Shown here: piece by piece, positions 57,401 to 64,000 of the stretch
Numbering within the stretch: the first letter of the stretch is position 1
Layout of the letters: every line of letters starts with the position of its first letter
Assembly: GCF_001939735.1 (NCBI RefSeq)
Contig: NZ_MJIL01000088.1
Coordinates: forward strand, 45,065-109,064
DNA: 64,000 bases
Source of the DNA: Photobacterium proteolyticum
Lineage (GTDB): Bacteria > Pseudomonadota > Gammaproteobacteria > Enterobacterales > Vibrionaceae
Direction: 5' to 3'
Program-made: the position numbers and the translations under genes
Notes under the pieces: model-generated
Databases searched by the model: none
What the model saw: the letters and a program-made list of their open reading frames with translations, nothing else
What the model was told of the DNA's origin: nothing

Positions 57401-57584
57401 CGATCAACGTCGCGGCCTGTTCCGTGGTGTGTTTACGTTCTTGCTCTGAAGGCTCAGCCAAAGGTATCAACTGTTTAAGCCACTGAGACTCATCAACAGA
57501 ATAGAGCGGTGAAATCAATGTCCAGATTTCTTCCAATGGTCGCTCAATAAATGATGGCTGAAGTACATCTGCCGCATTGAACAT
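54456..57584 (-). CDS. putA: Bifunctional proline dehydrogenase / P5C dehydrogenase
   Basis: 1042 aa from the ATG at 57584 (MFNAADVLQPSF; GAGGGA 8 bases upstream). Proline dehydrogenase barrel about 190-480 (IDAEEADRLELSLKLFEKL, VVCGWGRFGLVVQAYSKRA, VPLRLVKGAYWD-like) and aldehyde dehydrogenase about 540-1030 with FTGSTETAQ, FIAETGGQNAMIV and the catalytic cysteine in FASAGQRCSALRV. There is no N-terminal ribbon-helix-helix DNA-binding domain, so it cannot act as its own repressor as in E. coli, and no C-terminal ALDH-like domain, which is encoded by the next gene. It oxidises proline to glutamate. Confidence 0.95.
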   Translation of the reverse strand: MFNAADVLQPSFIERPLEEIWTLISPLYSVDESQWLKQLIPLAEPSEQERKHTTEQAATLIERVRADQNAIQMIDALLLEYSLDTKEGILLMCLAEALMRIPDAATADALIRDKLSVADWKSHLKNSDSLFVNASTWGLMLTGKVVTMDAREDGTPSHVINRLVNKMSEPVIRQAMNQAMKIMGHQFVLGRTIAEAMKNGKDKRDQGFTYSFDMLGEAALTAQDAQKYFKDYIMAIEAVGRDAYSSQKGSNAKSPDPTVSIKLSALHPRYDVANETRVLDEMYESVLSLLKRARELNVGITIDAEEADRLELSLKLFEKLYRSDVVCGWGRFGLVVQAYSKRALPVLAWLAALSKQQGDVIPLRLVKGAYWDSELKLSQQSGFSGYPVFTRKEATDSSYLACARFLLSEHLRGLIYPQFASHNAHTVSAIVAMASSNKDYEFQRLHGMGDALYNHVMDMHNVNVRIYAPVGSHKDLLPYLVRRLLENGANSSFVHRLVDANCPVESLTQHPVDELLSRPTLHNALIPLPPQIFGEQRKNSSGINIDIESEWRPFSDSVKAFAQQQWQAGPIINGEKQSGEIQAVTAPYDRREVVGSIAFASAEQVEAAISVAAEAYPSWSQRPAGERAQSLVRLADLLEAHTGELVALCHREAGKTIQDSIDEIREAVDFCRFYADQAATDFAEPKQITGFDGTAKLLSYQGRGVFACISPWNFPLAIFLGQVSAALVAGNTVVAKPAEQTSLIAFRAIELMLEAGVPAGAIQFLPGTGAQVGAPLTSDPRIAGVAFTGSTETAQRINRSLAARDCEPATFIAETGGQNAMIVDSTALPEQVVRDVVRSAFASAGQRCSALRVLFVQEDIADRITSLIKGAMDELSVGRPELHSTDVGPVIDTGAREKLLTHIESLKNQAKVVAQATLGEECQHGDFVAPTAFEIGSIDVLKNENFGPILHIVRFKASELEQVIDQINNTGFGLTMGVHSRNERTYCHIERRARVGNCYINRDQVGAVVGVQPFGGQGLSGTGPKAGGPHYLYRFTQDVFNA

Positions 57585-57862
57585 AATCAATCCCTCAATA
57601 GTGAACCTGATTGAATACCAGTATCTATATCTACTAGGCGATCTCGCTCAGGTTAAATGTTACACCAGTGTTAGCATTGAGAGGATTCTATTTTCCACCA
57701 CGCCGAGAGTCTTGCTATATTCTCCGATAATTTTTAGGAAAAGTCCGTTTTTTAACAAAAATAGACACAAAACTACATCAAAAACTTTAGTTTCATATAG
57801 CGAAACGCTAATTACAGCTACGTCAATAGTGTTATCAACTAGTCGATCAACAGTGGTTGTCT

Positions 57863-57879
57863 GGAACGATGATCAAGAG
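57863..57879 (+). repeat. ATGATCAAG iteron, copy 1
   Basis: GGAACGATGATCAAGAG; its first 15 bases are identical to the reverse complement of 59254-59268. Lies between putA and the AraC gene, in a 410-base stretch with no other feature recognised except the putA promoter region. Confidence 0.65.
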
Positions 57880-58000
57880 AAGAAGATACACTGCAGCGCG
57901 TCGTCGTACTTCGAAGAACAGCGGTAGGGTGTGGCATCAATGGCTAACTGGAATTATTCAGCAAACCATTGATTAAAAATGTTTTTATATACAACTAACG

Positions 58001-58786
58001 TTAGCTGTGAATTTTTCGGTAACGGGCTGGTGGCATACCGTAGAGGCGAGAAAATGCCTGGGTAAAGCTGCTTTGGCTGGCGAATCCCGAACTTTGCGCC
58101 ACCTGGGCCAGGCTCAAGTGAGACTCTTCAATAAGCTGTTTCGCCATCTCCAGACGCTTTTTCAGGACATACTGATGCGGTGTCACGCCTGTCTGTTCTT
58201 TGAACAAATAATGAAACTGGCTTTCACCGAGGAAAACCAGCCCGGCCAGCTGTGTTACAGAAATTTTACGGGTAAGATGCTGAAGTATGTACTGATCGAT
58301 AATATCCATATTCAGCCGGTAGCTCTGGCGATCGTCGTTTAACGGCTTGAAATGGCGCTGCAGCACACACAACAAAGTATCAGTACAGGCCTTACTGAGC
58401 AGCAGGTCATCGGGATGGGCGGTCATCTCTGCCGTCAGTGCCTGAATCAGGTTTTGCGCCTGACTGTCGAGGTGAAAATAACTCGACTGATCAAATAACC
58501 GATCCATTCTTTCCTGCGTATAAGAAGGAAGCAGCTGATCGACAGGCACATTCAATACCAGGATCTCATTTTTACCGATCCCGGAAAACGCGTGCTCTGA
58601 ATCTGCCGTCACCAGACAACCCTGACCGGAGCATACAAGGTTACCGTAGCCTTCGATATCAAACTCTGTCTGGCCGGACAGTCCGATCACGACTTGATTA
58701 TAGCCATGATTGTGGTGATCCATTTGCTGTGGCAGAGCGACAATTTCGGAAGGTCTGAAACTCGAGTGTTTGGGCTTAATTTCCAT
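58001..58786 (-). CDS. AraC-family transcriptional regulator (PruR/PutR-like candidate)
   Basis: 261 aa. A cupin-like N-terminal sensor domain (about 20-100, MDHHNHGYNQVVIGLSGQTEFDIEG) and a C-terminal AraC domain with two helix-turn-helices (KISVTQLAGLVFLGESQFHYLF; LAQVAQSSGFASQSSFTQAFSRLYG). It lies upstream of putA on the same strand, 416 bases away. Since this putA has no DNA-binding domain, a separate regulator is needed, and AraC-type activators fill that role in other proline users; this is inference from position. ATGATCAAG iterons flank the gene. Confidence 0.82.
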   Translation of the reverse strand: MEIKPKHSSFRPSEIVALPQQMDHHNHGYNQVVIGLSGQTEFDIEGYGNLVCSGQGCLVTADSEHAFSGIGKNEILVLNVPVDQLLPSYTQERMDRLFDQSSYFHLDSQAQNLIQALTAEMTAHPDDLLLSKACTDTLLCVLQRHFKPLNDDRQSYRLNMDIIDQYILQHLTRKISVTQLAGLVFLGESQFHYLFKEQTGVTPHQYVLKKRLEMAKQLIEESHLSLAQVAQSSGFASQSSFTQAFSRLYGMPPARYRKIHS

Positions 58787-58955
58787 ATGTCATTAAAAAC
58801 ATAAATGTATCTGTCTATTAGCAGGCAGAATACCATATCCGCCTGTAGAACCAGATAGATATCTGATGATACAGCGTCTTATCGCCAGGCAATCATTATT
58901 GACACCTCTAAGTATAGATGACGGTGATCCCCCTCCATTAGACGAACTGCTTATC

Positions 58956-58972
58956 GGAAAAATGATCAAGAA
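58956..58972 (+). repeat. ATGATCAAG iteron, copy 2
   Basis: GGAAAAATGATCAAGAA; the first 15 bases are identical to the two minus-strand copies at 59209-59223 and 59302-59316. Confidence 0.65.
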
Positions 58973-59208
58973 CAACTTTTTTACGGCTGTTGTCATTTCA
59001 ATTTAACGCGACGGCTCCAATCCCAAAAAACAATCACCCAATGCACCCCATAACCAGGGTTTCCTCGCCCGGTTACATGGATACGGTAAACAGATTTTAT
59101 CGTTGTGATTCAATTAATTAACGTCAAAGCTTCTATAGTGCACACTTACAACAGGCCTACAGTTCACCACTGCCCCGCCCCTTCATGCACTGAAGCATGA
59201 TCATCAGC

Positions 59209-59430
59209 CTTGATCATTTTTCCATAGCGACAAGGATCAAAACAATGATCATGCTTGATCATCGTTCCAATCGAAATGACACTCCCCGTTAATTAGCCTT
59301 TCTTGATCATTTTTCCGAGGATCTATACCACAGCACTTGCTGTATACCAGTGCGAGACTGGAGCAATATCAGCAGAGACCAACTTCATCAGGAGCAATAA
59401 TTCAGTCAGCGGCTTCTTGATCATAGGTCC
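59209..59430 (-). repeat. GATC-rich iteron array, copies 3-6
   Basis: Four minus-strand copies of GGAnnnATGATCAAG: 59209-59223 and 59302-59316 (GGAAAAATGATCAAG), 59254-59268 (GGAACGATGATCAAG) and 59416-59430 (GGACCTATGATCAAG). Around them are further ATGATC or GGATCAA motifs (59198, 59234, 59246, 59436, 59515, 59534), giving eleven GATC sites in about 340 bases where one or two are expected. The core equals the ATGATCAAGAG iteron I recall for the Vibrio chromosome-2 initiator RctB; AraC operators are the alternative. The rest of the 811-base region 58787-59597 has no gene. Confidence 0.7.
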
Positions 59431-59549
59431 AGGAATGATCACTGCCGGGCTAGCCATCAAGTTTTCGCGATAACGGACTGGCCACACTCAGCTATAGCAT
59501 CAGGACTGCTACGAGGATCAAGAGATTGGTATCGGATCATCAAAACCAC

Positions 59550-59571
59550 TTGATAATCATTCTCATTTGCA
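59550..59571. promoter_or_regulatory. Fur box upstream of the manganese exporter gene
   Basis: TTGATAATCATTCTCATTTGC resembles the Fur consensus GATAATGATAATCATTATC in its 7-1-7 form. It lies about 55 bases before the exporter start and could repress it when iron is plentiful. Confidence 0.65.
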
Positions 59572-59624
59572 TTTAAATACGTCTAGTTCTTACAAACATG
59601 TATGATTATCTTCAGGAGTCCATT

Positions 59625-60812
59625 ATGGCATCACTGCAAAAAGCCTTTATCCAGCACCTGCAAGGCCAGAGATGGCACCTGGCTAACAAACGCCTTATTT
59701 TACCCGTTATTTTATTTGCACTACTGGCAACACCCGGCACCAAAGAACTCACCGTCTCCGTCTTGTCTGATGCTTTCTGGCAAGTGGCCAGCTATGTCGC
59801 CGCAACCTTGGCGCTCTATCATGTTATTTCTGCCAAGCTAGCCAAGCGTGGAAAGCTGACGTCTGTCCTGGAGGCCAACTCCCGCTATCAAGTCCTGTTC
59901 GCTTCTTTTATGGGTGCACTGCCAGGCTGTGGCGGAGCCATTGTTGTCATCACCCAGTATGTCAGTGGACGCCTTAGCTTTGGAGCCGTTGTTGCTGTAC
60001 TGACAGCAACCATGGGGGATGCCGCATTCCTTTTGCTGGCCGCCAAGCCGACAACTGGGCTGGCCATGATTGCCGTCGGTTTTGCCGTCGGTCTTGTCTC
60101 GGGCTGGATAGTTGATGCACTTCACGGCAAAGACTTTATGCGCCCCGATGTTTCCCGCCTTCAAAAGCTGCCAGCTCAGACAGAAGCCACTGACAAGAAG
60201 CCGGTTCTCAGGCTACAGGGGGCTTTCTGGAAATGGGCACTCATCCCGTCAACAATCATTGCGGTAATGGGCTCATTGCAGATCGATATTGATCAAACCT
60301 TCCACATTCCCGCCGGCACCATCGGTTACATTGGTGCGGGAGCTGCACTTATTGCAATGTTTCTCTGGGCTACAAGCCGTGATGTAACAGATTATCAATC
60401 GGCAGTCGCTGAAGATCCCAAAACGACGAGCAGCAACCTATTCCAGCGTGTTGCTCAGGATACTAATTTTGTTACCAGCTGGGTGATTGGTGCGTTCCTT
60501 CTGTTCGAACTGACAATTTTCTGGACAGGCCTCGATCCGGCAGCCGTATTCTCCAACTGGGCAATTATGCTTCCGCTAATGGGGGTTCTGATCGGATTGC
60601 TTCCAGGCTGCGGGCCGCAGATTCTCGTTACAAGCCTGTATATCAGCGGCGCAGTGCCATTGTCTGCACAACTAGGCAATGCAATCAGCAATGACGGTGA
60701 CGCGCTGTTTCCTGCCATCGCCCTGGCACCAAAAGCCGCTATCATGGCTACCGTTTATTCAACAGTCCCAGCGCTTATTACGGCCTATAGCTATTTCATC
60801 TTTTTTGAGTAG
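59625..60812 (+). CDS. mneA: MneA-like manganese exporter
   Basis: 395 aa from the ATG at 59625, chosen because AGGAG lies 7 bases upstream; an ATG at 59598 has no site. About ten membrane helices in two homologous halves. Each half has a glycine-cysteine motif (GALPGCGGAIVV near 105 and GLLPGCGPQILV near 330) and an acidic motif (TMGDAAFLL and SNDGDALFPAI). These are features of the Vibrio MneA family, which exports Mn2+. A Fur box precedes it, and the GATC iteron array lies further upstream. A hairpin follows the stop. Confidence 0.8.
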   Translation: MASLQKAFIQHLQGQRWHLANKRLILPVILFALLATPGTKELTVSVLSDAFWQVASYVAATLALYHVISAKLAKRGKLTSVLEANSRYQVLFASFMGALPGCGGAIVVITQYVSGRLSFGAVVAVLTATMGDAAFLLLAAKPTTGLAMIAVGFAVGLVSGWIVDALHGKDFMRPDVSRLQKLPAQTEATDKKPVLRLQGAFWKWALIPSTIIAVMGSLQIDIDQTFHIPAGTIGYIGAGAALIAMFLWATSRDVTDYQSAVAEDPKTTSSNLFQRVAQDTNFVTSWVIGAFLLFELTIFWTGLDPAAVFSNWAIMLPLMGVLIGLLPGCGPQILVTSLYISGAVPLSAQLGNAISNDGDALFPAIALAPKAAIMATVYSTVPALITAYSYFIFFE

Positions 60813-60833
60813 CCATTCACTACCTACACATAA

Positions 60834-60857
60834 AAAGAGGGAAGCAATTCCCTCTTT
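60834..60857 (+). terminator. Terminator of the manganese exporter gene
   Basis: Ten-base perfect stem AAAGAGGGAA (60834-60843) / TTCCCTCTTT (60848-60857) with GCAA tetraloop. Confidence 0.75.
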
Positions 60858-61003
60858 ATTGAGTTCATAACCCACCATTCAACATGCTTACATCAACAGC
60901 GTACATCTAAAAATTGGCAACCGATGTTCAAATGCACATTATCCCCTCTACGTCAATAGGTGATTTCCCCCCTTATATACAATACGCCTGTAAGCTATAG
61001 TTC

Positions 61004-61204
61004 GTTCCGTAGACAGGGAACATACTTCACTGTTCAGTGTCTGCAGTATCCAGCATTGGATACATGCCAATGAAGTTCCTTTGATATACACCCTCATATT
61101 AAAGAGTTGAACTTAATTGGATACCTCTTCTACACGTCGTACAGGATTGTGCTCTTCGGAGTCAAACTCTTGTCTTTGCCGGTCTTTATGACCGGCTTTT
61201 TTTT
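61004..61204 (+). ncRNA. Candidate small RNA or attenuated leader
   Basis: A strong plus-strand terminator at 61178-61204 has no protein gene before it; the previous gene already ended at its own terminator (60857). Between lie short perfect hairpins GTTCC/GGAAC (61004-61021), CACTG/CAGTG (about 61028-61038) and GTATCC/GGATAC (61046-61063). A TATAGT -10 candidate is at 60996-61001. The PAS-LuxR gene begins 112 bases after the terminator, so this could be an independent RNA or that gene's attenuator. Confidence 0.38.
61178..61204 (+). terminator. Intrinsic terminator upstream of the PAS-LuxR gene
   Basis: Seven-base perfect stem GCCGGTC (61178-61184) / GACCGGC (61190-61196), five-base loop, eight T (61197-61204). 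Confidence 0.88.
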
Positions 61205-61316
61205 CAAAAATACAGAAATATGCCCAATATTCCGTCATCTGGTTATTGTAAGATTTCTTCTTTCTATTAAACTCTGTACAGTCAATTAACCAAGCCAATT
61301 TCATTAGGCAAAAAGA

Positions 61317-62027
61317 GTGAAAGATAAAGTCGACCCTTCTCTACTACATATTTTTAATCAGCTTCCTGGGTGCTGGGGGTGTAAAGATAAAGACTCGGTT
61401 TTTATTTATGCCAATGAAGAATATGGGAAAATTATTGGTGTCGACCATCACCTAGATTGTATCGGCCGAACTGATTTCGATATGCCGAGCCCGACAGTCG
61501 AATGCGCCGATTCATTTAGAGAGCAGGATAACCTTGTTATTTCCACGGGGAACCGAATGCGTGTCCTCGATATTCATCCCTATTCAGACGGAAGCTGGCG
61601 TGCACACTTATTCACTAAAACGCCATGGAAAGATGAGCAGAATGAAGTCGTAGGAACAATTTTTTCAGGCGTAGAGTTAAAAGATACCGCCATCCTTGAA
61701 GTCGGACATTGGATTTGCCGGGCGGCGGGCTTAAGCAATAAGGAGCAGACATCTTTCAGCCTTGATCTGCATAACCAGGCCGTGAGCTTAAATACCCGTG
61801 AATCGGAAGTTCTCTTTTTGCTTCTTTATGGTAAAAAGCCGCAATATATCGCCAAGGTACTGAATGTTTCGGTGAAAACCGTTGAGAACTATGTTGTTCG
61901 CCTGCGCGAAAAGTTCAATGCGAACTCTAAAGGCGAGCTGCTGGACCTTGCCCTTGATCTCGGCTTTGGCTCCCATATTCCGGAAAGTATGCTCAAGCGC
62001 CAGCTGTCTGTCATCCTAAAAGAATAA
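61317..62027 (+). CDS. PAS-LuxR-type transcriptional regulator
   Basis: 236 aa starting with GTG at 61317 (AGGC about 8 bases upstream). The N-terminal half (about 8-120) reads as a PAS domain: LPGCWGCKDKDSVFIYANEEYGKIIG and WRAHLFTKTPWKDEQNEVVGTIFSGVEL. The C-terminal LuxR helix-turn-helix has LNTRESEVLFLLLYGKKPQYIAKVLNVSVKTVENYVVRLREKF (about 158-200). It lacks an autoinducer-binding domain. It is a one-component sensor-regulator; signal and targets unknown. Upstream lies a terminator that could attenuate it. Confidence 0.82.
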   Translation: MKDKVDPSLLHIFNQLPGCWGCKDKDSVFIYANEEYGKIIGVDHHLDCIGRTDFDMPSPTVECADSFREQDNLVISTGNRMRVLDIHPYSDGSWRAHLFTKTPWKDEQNEVVGTIFSGVELKDTAILEVGHWICRAAGLSNKEQTSFSLDLHNQAVSLNTRESEVLFLLLYGKKPQYIAKVLNVSVKTVENYVVRLREKFNANSKGELLDLALDLGFGSHIPESMLKRQLSVILKE

Positions 62028-62214
62028 CCGGCAGCAACAAATACTCTCGTTTCATGCACTCTTAGTTTGAAATTTTGCCAATATAACTCTGTTTCCAGAT
62101 CAAATATTGCAGGTCAAACACAACCTACAATATCTGCAGAATTAATTAGCCCGAGTAATTAACTAGCCTTAATAGACTCCGTGGCTCGATATTATTATTT
62201 AACTGGAAACAAGT

Positions 62215-62379
62215 ATGAAACAATTTACTATTACCTACGTTGTACATCCACATTTTAATATTCCGTGTAAATACGAAATAGCAGCAGAAAGCGAAATCGC
62301 CTCGATTCAATCTGCCGAGAAGGCATTAAGAATACGCCACCCTGAAGGGGTGAGTATTGTTACAAGCAATCAACAGTAA
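62215..62379 (+). CDS. Small hypothetical protein, 54 aa
   Basis: Starts MKQFTITYVVHPHFNIPC and ends VSIVTSNQQ, with GGAAA 6 bases before the ATG and a strong terminator 22 bases after the stop. Alternating beta pattern then a helix (SIQSAEKALRIRHP). Likely a genuine small cytoplasmic protein; no family recognised. Confidence 0.6.
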   Translation: MKQFTITYVVHPHFNIPCKYEIAAESEIASIQSAEKALRIRHPEGVSIVTSNQQ

Positions 62380-62401
62380 CCGGTTAATTCAGGATATATA
62401 T

Positions 62402-62436
62402 AAAAAAAGTGTAGCGGCTAGGCTACACTTTTTTAT
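62402..62436. terminator. Bidirectional terminator between the small protein gene and pdxH
   Basis: Perfect stem AAAGTGTAGC (62406-62415) / GCTACACTTT (62422-62431), flanked by A and T tracts on both sides. Confidence 0.87.
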
Positions 62437-62451
62437 TTCTTCCATGACCAA

Positions 62452-63087
62452 TTAAGGGGCAAGACGATCAATTTCCCAATTGTCAGCTTCATGTCGATAC
62501 AAGAAGCGATCATGAAGGCGGTTTTCCCCTCCCTGCCAGAACTCTATCGAGCTGACTTTTACCCGATAGCCCCCCCAAAAAGTTGGTAACGGCACTTCAC
62601 CGTTCGAGAACTTCTGTTTAAGCTCCATAAACTTACTTTCGAGTGCCTGACGTGCAGAAATTCGGCTGCTTTGCTTACTGGCCCAAGCCGCAATCTGGCT
62701 TTCTTTAGGACGCGACGTAAAATATTTCATCACTTCCATTTTAGACAGCTTCTCGGCCTCGCCCGTGATATGTACCTGACGCTCAATAGCGTGCCACGGG
62801 AAATGCAGGCTAATTTTGGCATTATGCTCCAAGTGCATCGCCTTTCGACTACCTAGGTTGGTATAGAAAACAAAGCCTTCTTTATCATAGTGTTTTAGTA
62901 ACACAATACGCTGATAAGGCTGACCGTTTTCATCCACGGTAGCCACCGTCATTGCTGTCGGATCGCTCAAATCTGCCTCAACGGCCTGCTTCAGCCACTT
63001 ATCGAATAAACTCAGCGGCTCATCTGGTAAATCATGACGACGTAAACCACCTCGCGTGTATTCGCGACGAATATCAGACAATTCCAT
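62452..63087 (-). CDS. pdxH: Pyridoxamine/pyridoxine 5'-phosphate oxidase
   Basis: 211 aa, normal length. Motifs: MELSDIRREYTRGGLRRHDLP, NGQPYQRIVLLKHYDKEGFVFYTNLGSRKA (FMN/PLP site), SRPKESQIAAWASKQS, FWGGYRVKVSSIEFWQGGENRLHDR and the final LAP. It oxidises PNP or PMP to PLP using FMN in the cytoplasm. It is monocistronic and the second PLP-supply gene of the window after pdxY. Confidence 0.95.
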   Translation of the reverse strand: MELSDIRREYTRGGLRRHDLPDEPLSLFDKWLKQAVEADLSDPTAMTVATVDENGQPYQRIVLLKHYDKEGFVFYTNLGSRKAMHLEHNAKISLHFPWHAIERQVHITGEAEKLSKMEVMKYFTSRPKESQIAAWASKQSSRISARQALESKFMELKQKFSNGEVPLPTFWGGYRVKVSSIEFWQGGENRLHDRFLYRHEADNWEIDRLAP

Positions 63088-63268
63088 TGTTAACTCCGCT
63101 TCTTAGTCATTCTGGGGAAATTGTGCGCTTTGCCTCTAGGAAAAACAAGTTCCTTCATTGATCTGAATGATTTTAAAACTATTTATCGATTAGCAGACCA
63201 CTTCATTTCATCTCTGCTAGCTGGCTCGTGTTTTCATCGGGTAAAGTTTGCTATACAAGCCCATAAAA

Positions 63269-64000
63269 ATGCCACGGAAACGTCAAGTGCAGAAAAGTAA
63301 ATGTCTCATCCTTATTGTAGTTGTCGGTCTGATACTCAACGTCCTTATCGCCCAGTTAACCTACCAGCAGGTCAAACAGCATCTGGCCGACAAAGTCTCC
63401 CTTGATGTCGACCTACTGGGCCAAAAGCTGGATGCGCAACTTATGCGCTATAGCAAGCTACCCGAGCTGCTGGCTAATGATCCGCGGCTCTTGCAACCTT
63501 TGCTGGCCGATCAGACATCACCGTCAAAGACCAATCAATATCATCAAACCAGCCAGTTGCTCCAGCAGTGGGCAGCGACACTAAGCGCCGACACGATTTA
63601 CCTGATTAACCTACAAGGAGAAACCTTGGCTGCCAGCAACTGGCAACAGCCTGACAGTTTTGTCGGACAAAACTATGCCTACCGCCCCTACTTCCGCGAG
63701 GCAATTACAGGCACCCCCGGTCAGTACTTCGCACTGGGTGCCAGCTCCGATAAACGCGGCTACTACTTTTCTGCACCTGTCTACCATCAGCAGTCTGTTA
63801 TCGGTGTTATGACCATCAAGGTTGATCTGTCGCTGATTGAAGATATCTGGCAGTACGAGGACATCGAATACGTCATTGCCGATTCGCAGGGCGTGGTATT
63901 CTACAGCTCAGAGAACAACTGGCTGTACCGGTCACTGATCCCGCTTGACGAAGCCCAAAGGCAGCGGATCCTGGCATCGAGGCAATATGGTAATGCCAGA
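63269..64000 (+). CDS. dctB: DctB-like C4-dicarboxylate sensor kinase, 5' part (runs off the window)
   Basis: 244 codons are present from the ATG at 63269; no stop before the window end. A first membrane helix (about 12-30, CLILIVVVGLILNVLIAQL) is followed by a periplasmic double-Cache sensor (FVGQNYAYRPYFREAITG, YYFSAPVYHQQSVIGVMTIKVDLS, EYVIADSQGVVFYSSENNW), closely resembling DctB. The kinase domain lies beyond the window. DctB senses succinate/malate and acts with the sigma54 regulator DctD. Confidence 0.85.
   Translation, partial: MPRKRQVQKSKCLILIVVVGLILNVLIAQLTYQQVKQHLADKVSLDVDLLGQKLDAQLMRYSKLPELLANDPRLLQPLLADQTSPSKTNQYHQTSQLLQQWAATLSADTIYLINLQGETLAASNWQQPDSFVGQNYAYRPYFREAITGTPGQYFALGASSDKRGYYFSAPVYHQQSVIGVMTIKVDLSLIEDIWQYEDIEYVIADSQGVVFYSSENNWLYRSLIPLDEAQRQRILASRQYGNAR

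Noticed and set aside
61107..61289. Hydrophobic 60-codon frame over the terminator before the PAS-LuxR gene.
   Set aside because: It starts with TTG, has no convincing ribosome-binding site and is read through the terminator hairpin.

Overview
The window looks like a chromosomal segment from a marine gammaproteobacterium of the Vibrionaceae (Vibrio/Photobacterium type). Base composition is moderate, and protein after protein resembles that group: a tna operon with a TnaC leader, PrtV/InhA-type M6 protease, MneA-type manganese exporter, NemR/CurA, PutA/PutP, CatB-type acetyltransferase and a DctB-type kinase. Solitary ackA, tnaA, phoA-type phosphatase, many catabolic genes and a GATC iteron cluster would fit a secondary chromosome, but that is inference. 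I saw no rRNA, tRNA, CRISPR, prophage or complete insertion sequence.

Region by region. 0.1-4.3 kb: a YbiB-like protein, then a small orphan aryl-polyene-like set (ketosynthase-like protein, acyl carrier protein, MIO-type aromatic amino acid ammonia-lyase). 4.3-9.2 kb: a NIT-domain chemoreceptor, a HAD phosphatase and a TTC38-like TPR protein. 9.3-16 kb: a starch/glycogen module. An AraC regulator carries a CBM21-like carbohydrate-binding domain and sits next to a GH13 alpha-amylase lipoprotein; an M6 metalloprotease is convergent. 16.5-20.4 kb: a P-loop kinase-like protein, two LysR regulators and a paired DUF606 (YdcZ) transporter. 20.6-27.9 kb: a five-gene operon (adaptor, ABC ATPase, duplicated FtsX-type permease, sigma54 activator, histidine kinase). 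It is preceded by a sigma54 -24/-12 promoter and two dyads 22 bp apart. 27.9-28.2 kb: a likely structured small RNA and a perfect FNR box. 28.4-34.5 kb: a TDT transporter, a lipoprotein hydrolase, a NemR-CurA-GST electrophile-response cluster with two matching operators, and a secreted depolymerase/esterase. 34.6-39.3 kb: pdxY, tnaB, tnaA and, upstream, a TnaC leader peptide preceded by a second TnaC-like leader. 39.6-50.6 kb: alkaline phosphatase, an Lcl/DUF1566 lipoprotein, ackA, LysR, a frameshifted NAD-binding gene, CatB-type acetyltransferase, ferritin-like protein, HAD phosphatase, Sel1 protein and DUF3302 protein. 50.7-58.8 kb: serine and proline catabolism (sdaA, putP, a free-standing PutA C-terminal domain, putA, AraC). 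59-64 kb: a GATC-rich iteron array, a Fur-boxed MneA-type exporter, a possible small RNA, a PAS-LuxR regulator, a 54-aa protein, pdxH and the start of dctB.

Working themes: amino-acid catabolism (aromatic, Trp, Ser, Pro) with the PLP supply enzymes PdxY and PdxH nearby; one-component and two-component sensing modules next to their targets; and unusually information-rich intergenic DNA. The most notable unexplained structures are the tandem TnaC-like leaders, the AraC-CBM21 fusion, the six-copy GGAnnnATGATCAAG iteron family, and the structured RNA candidate at about 27.9-28.1 kb.
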